Assembly (NCBI RefSeq): GCF_022554085.1
Contig: NZ_JAKFYR010000014.1
Span: forward strand, 37,294 to 101,293
Source of the DNA: Rhodococcus sp. CH91
Lineage (GTDB): Bacteria; Actinomycetota; Actinomycetes; Mycobacteriales; Mycobacteriaceae
Reading direction: 5' to 3'
Length of the DNA: 64,000 bases
The notes under the pieces were generated by a model. That model made no database searches. It worked only from the letters and a program-made list of their open reading frames with translations, and was not told the DNA's origin. Below, one piece after another: positions 63,971 through 64,000 of the stretch (its first letter is position 1; every line of letters starts with the position of its first letter). The position numbers were made by a program, and so were the translations under genes.

Positions 63971-64000
63971 CGTCGGCAACAGTGTTGTTACCGGTGGGCG

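Overview
The window is high-GC actinobacterial DNA, most likely Rhodococcus or a close relative in the Mycobacteriales. The signs are many GTG starts, 4-bp start/stop overlaps, Shine-Dalgarno GGAGG sites, a rifampin phosphotransferase, a DtxR/IdeR-type iron box and a deazaflavin-dependent nitroreductase. No rRNA, tRNA, CRISPR array, transposase or integrase was seen.

Region 1 (1-14.3 kb) is a Ter-type stress or defence locus. A plus-strand operon encodes a VWA protein, a PP2C phosphatase, a small membrane protein, a DUF4407 membrane/coiled-coil protein, an unknown protein and a divergent Ser/Thr kinase, so it contains a TerY-P-like VWA/phosphatase/kinase triad. Facing it on the minus strand are a canonical TerD, a DUF475 (TerC-like) membrane protein and a double-TerD protein. 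The locus lies between two pieces of one superfamily-1 helicase-nuclease family in the same orientation: a C-terminal half running in from the left edge, and an N-terminal half that stops early at 14310. A 30-residue amphipathic peptide gene with its own ribosome site and terminator sits at 2123.

Region 2 (14.4-24.7 kb) looks lower in GC and resembles a composite restriction-modification island. A minus-strand operon encodes ParB-like, SNF2 helicase and DUF3883 proteins. Divergent from it are a degenerate HNH-like protein, a C5-cytosine methyltransferase and a Vsr-type endonuclease. Next come an unusual fusion (degenerate DEDD exonuclease, two BRCT-like domains, TerD) and a protein with a ScoMcrA-type head domain. 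The TerD fusion ties this island to the Ter locus.

Region 3 (24.7-31.3 kb) is accessory DNA: a membrane-anchored DUF1524/HNH protein with a DUF3761 tail, a winged-helix protein, a GIY-YIG protein, a possible TY-Chap/YbjN-like protein and a gene-poor stretch.

Region 4 (31.3-64 kb) looks chromosomal. It begins with a SEDS-PBP fusion (RodA/FtsW joined to a class B PBP) convergent with an MreB-like ATPase, then small regulators and an MFS carrier. A minus-strand run from 50.9 down to 39.9 kb joins a polar amino-acid ABC importer, a 2-hydroxyacid dehydrogenase, a TIM-barrel isomerase, a Rieske oxygenase and its reductase, a class II aldolase, an agmatinase-family ureohydrolase, GabT and GabD. This suggests catabolism of a nitrogenous compound through GABA to succinate. 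A divergent Lrp-type regulator and an EPSP-synthase-like protein follow. The window ends with a shikimate/benzoate-type MFS carrier, a sulfurtransferase, rifampin phosphotransferase, an AraC regulator, an iron-siderophore ABC importer behind an iron box, and a LacI regulator.
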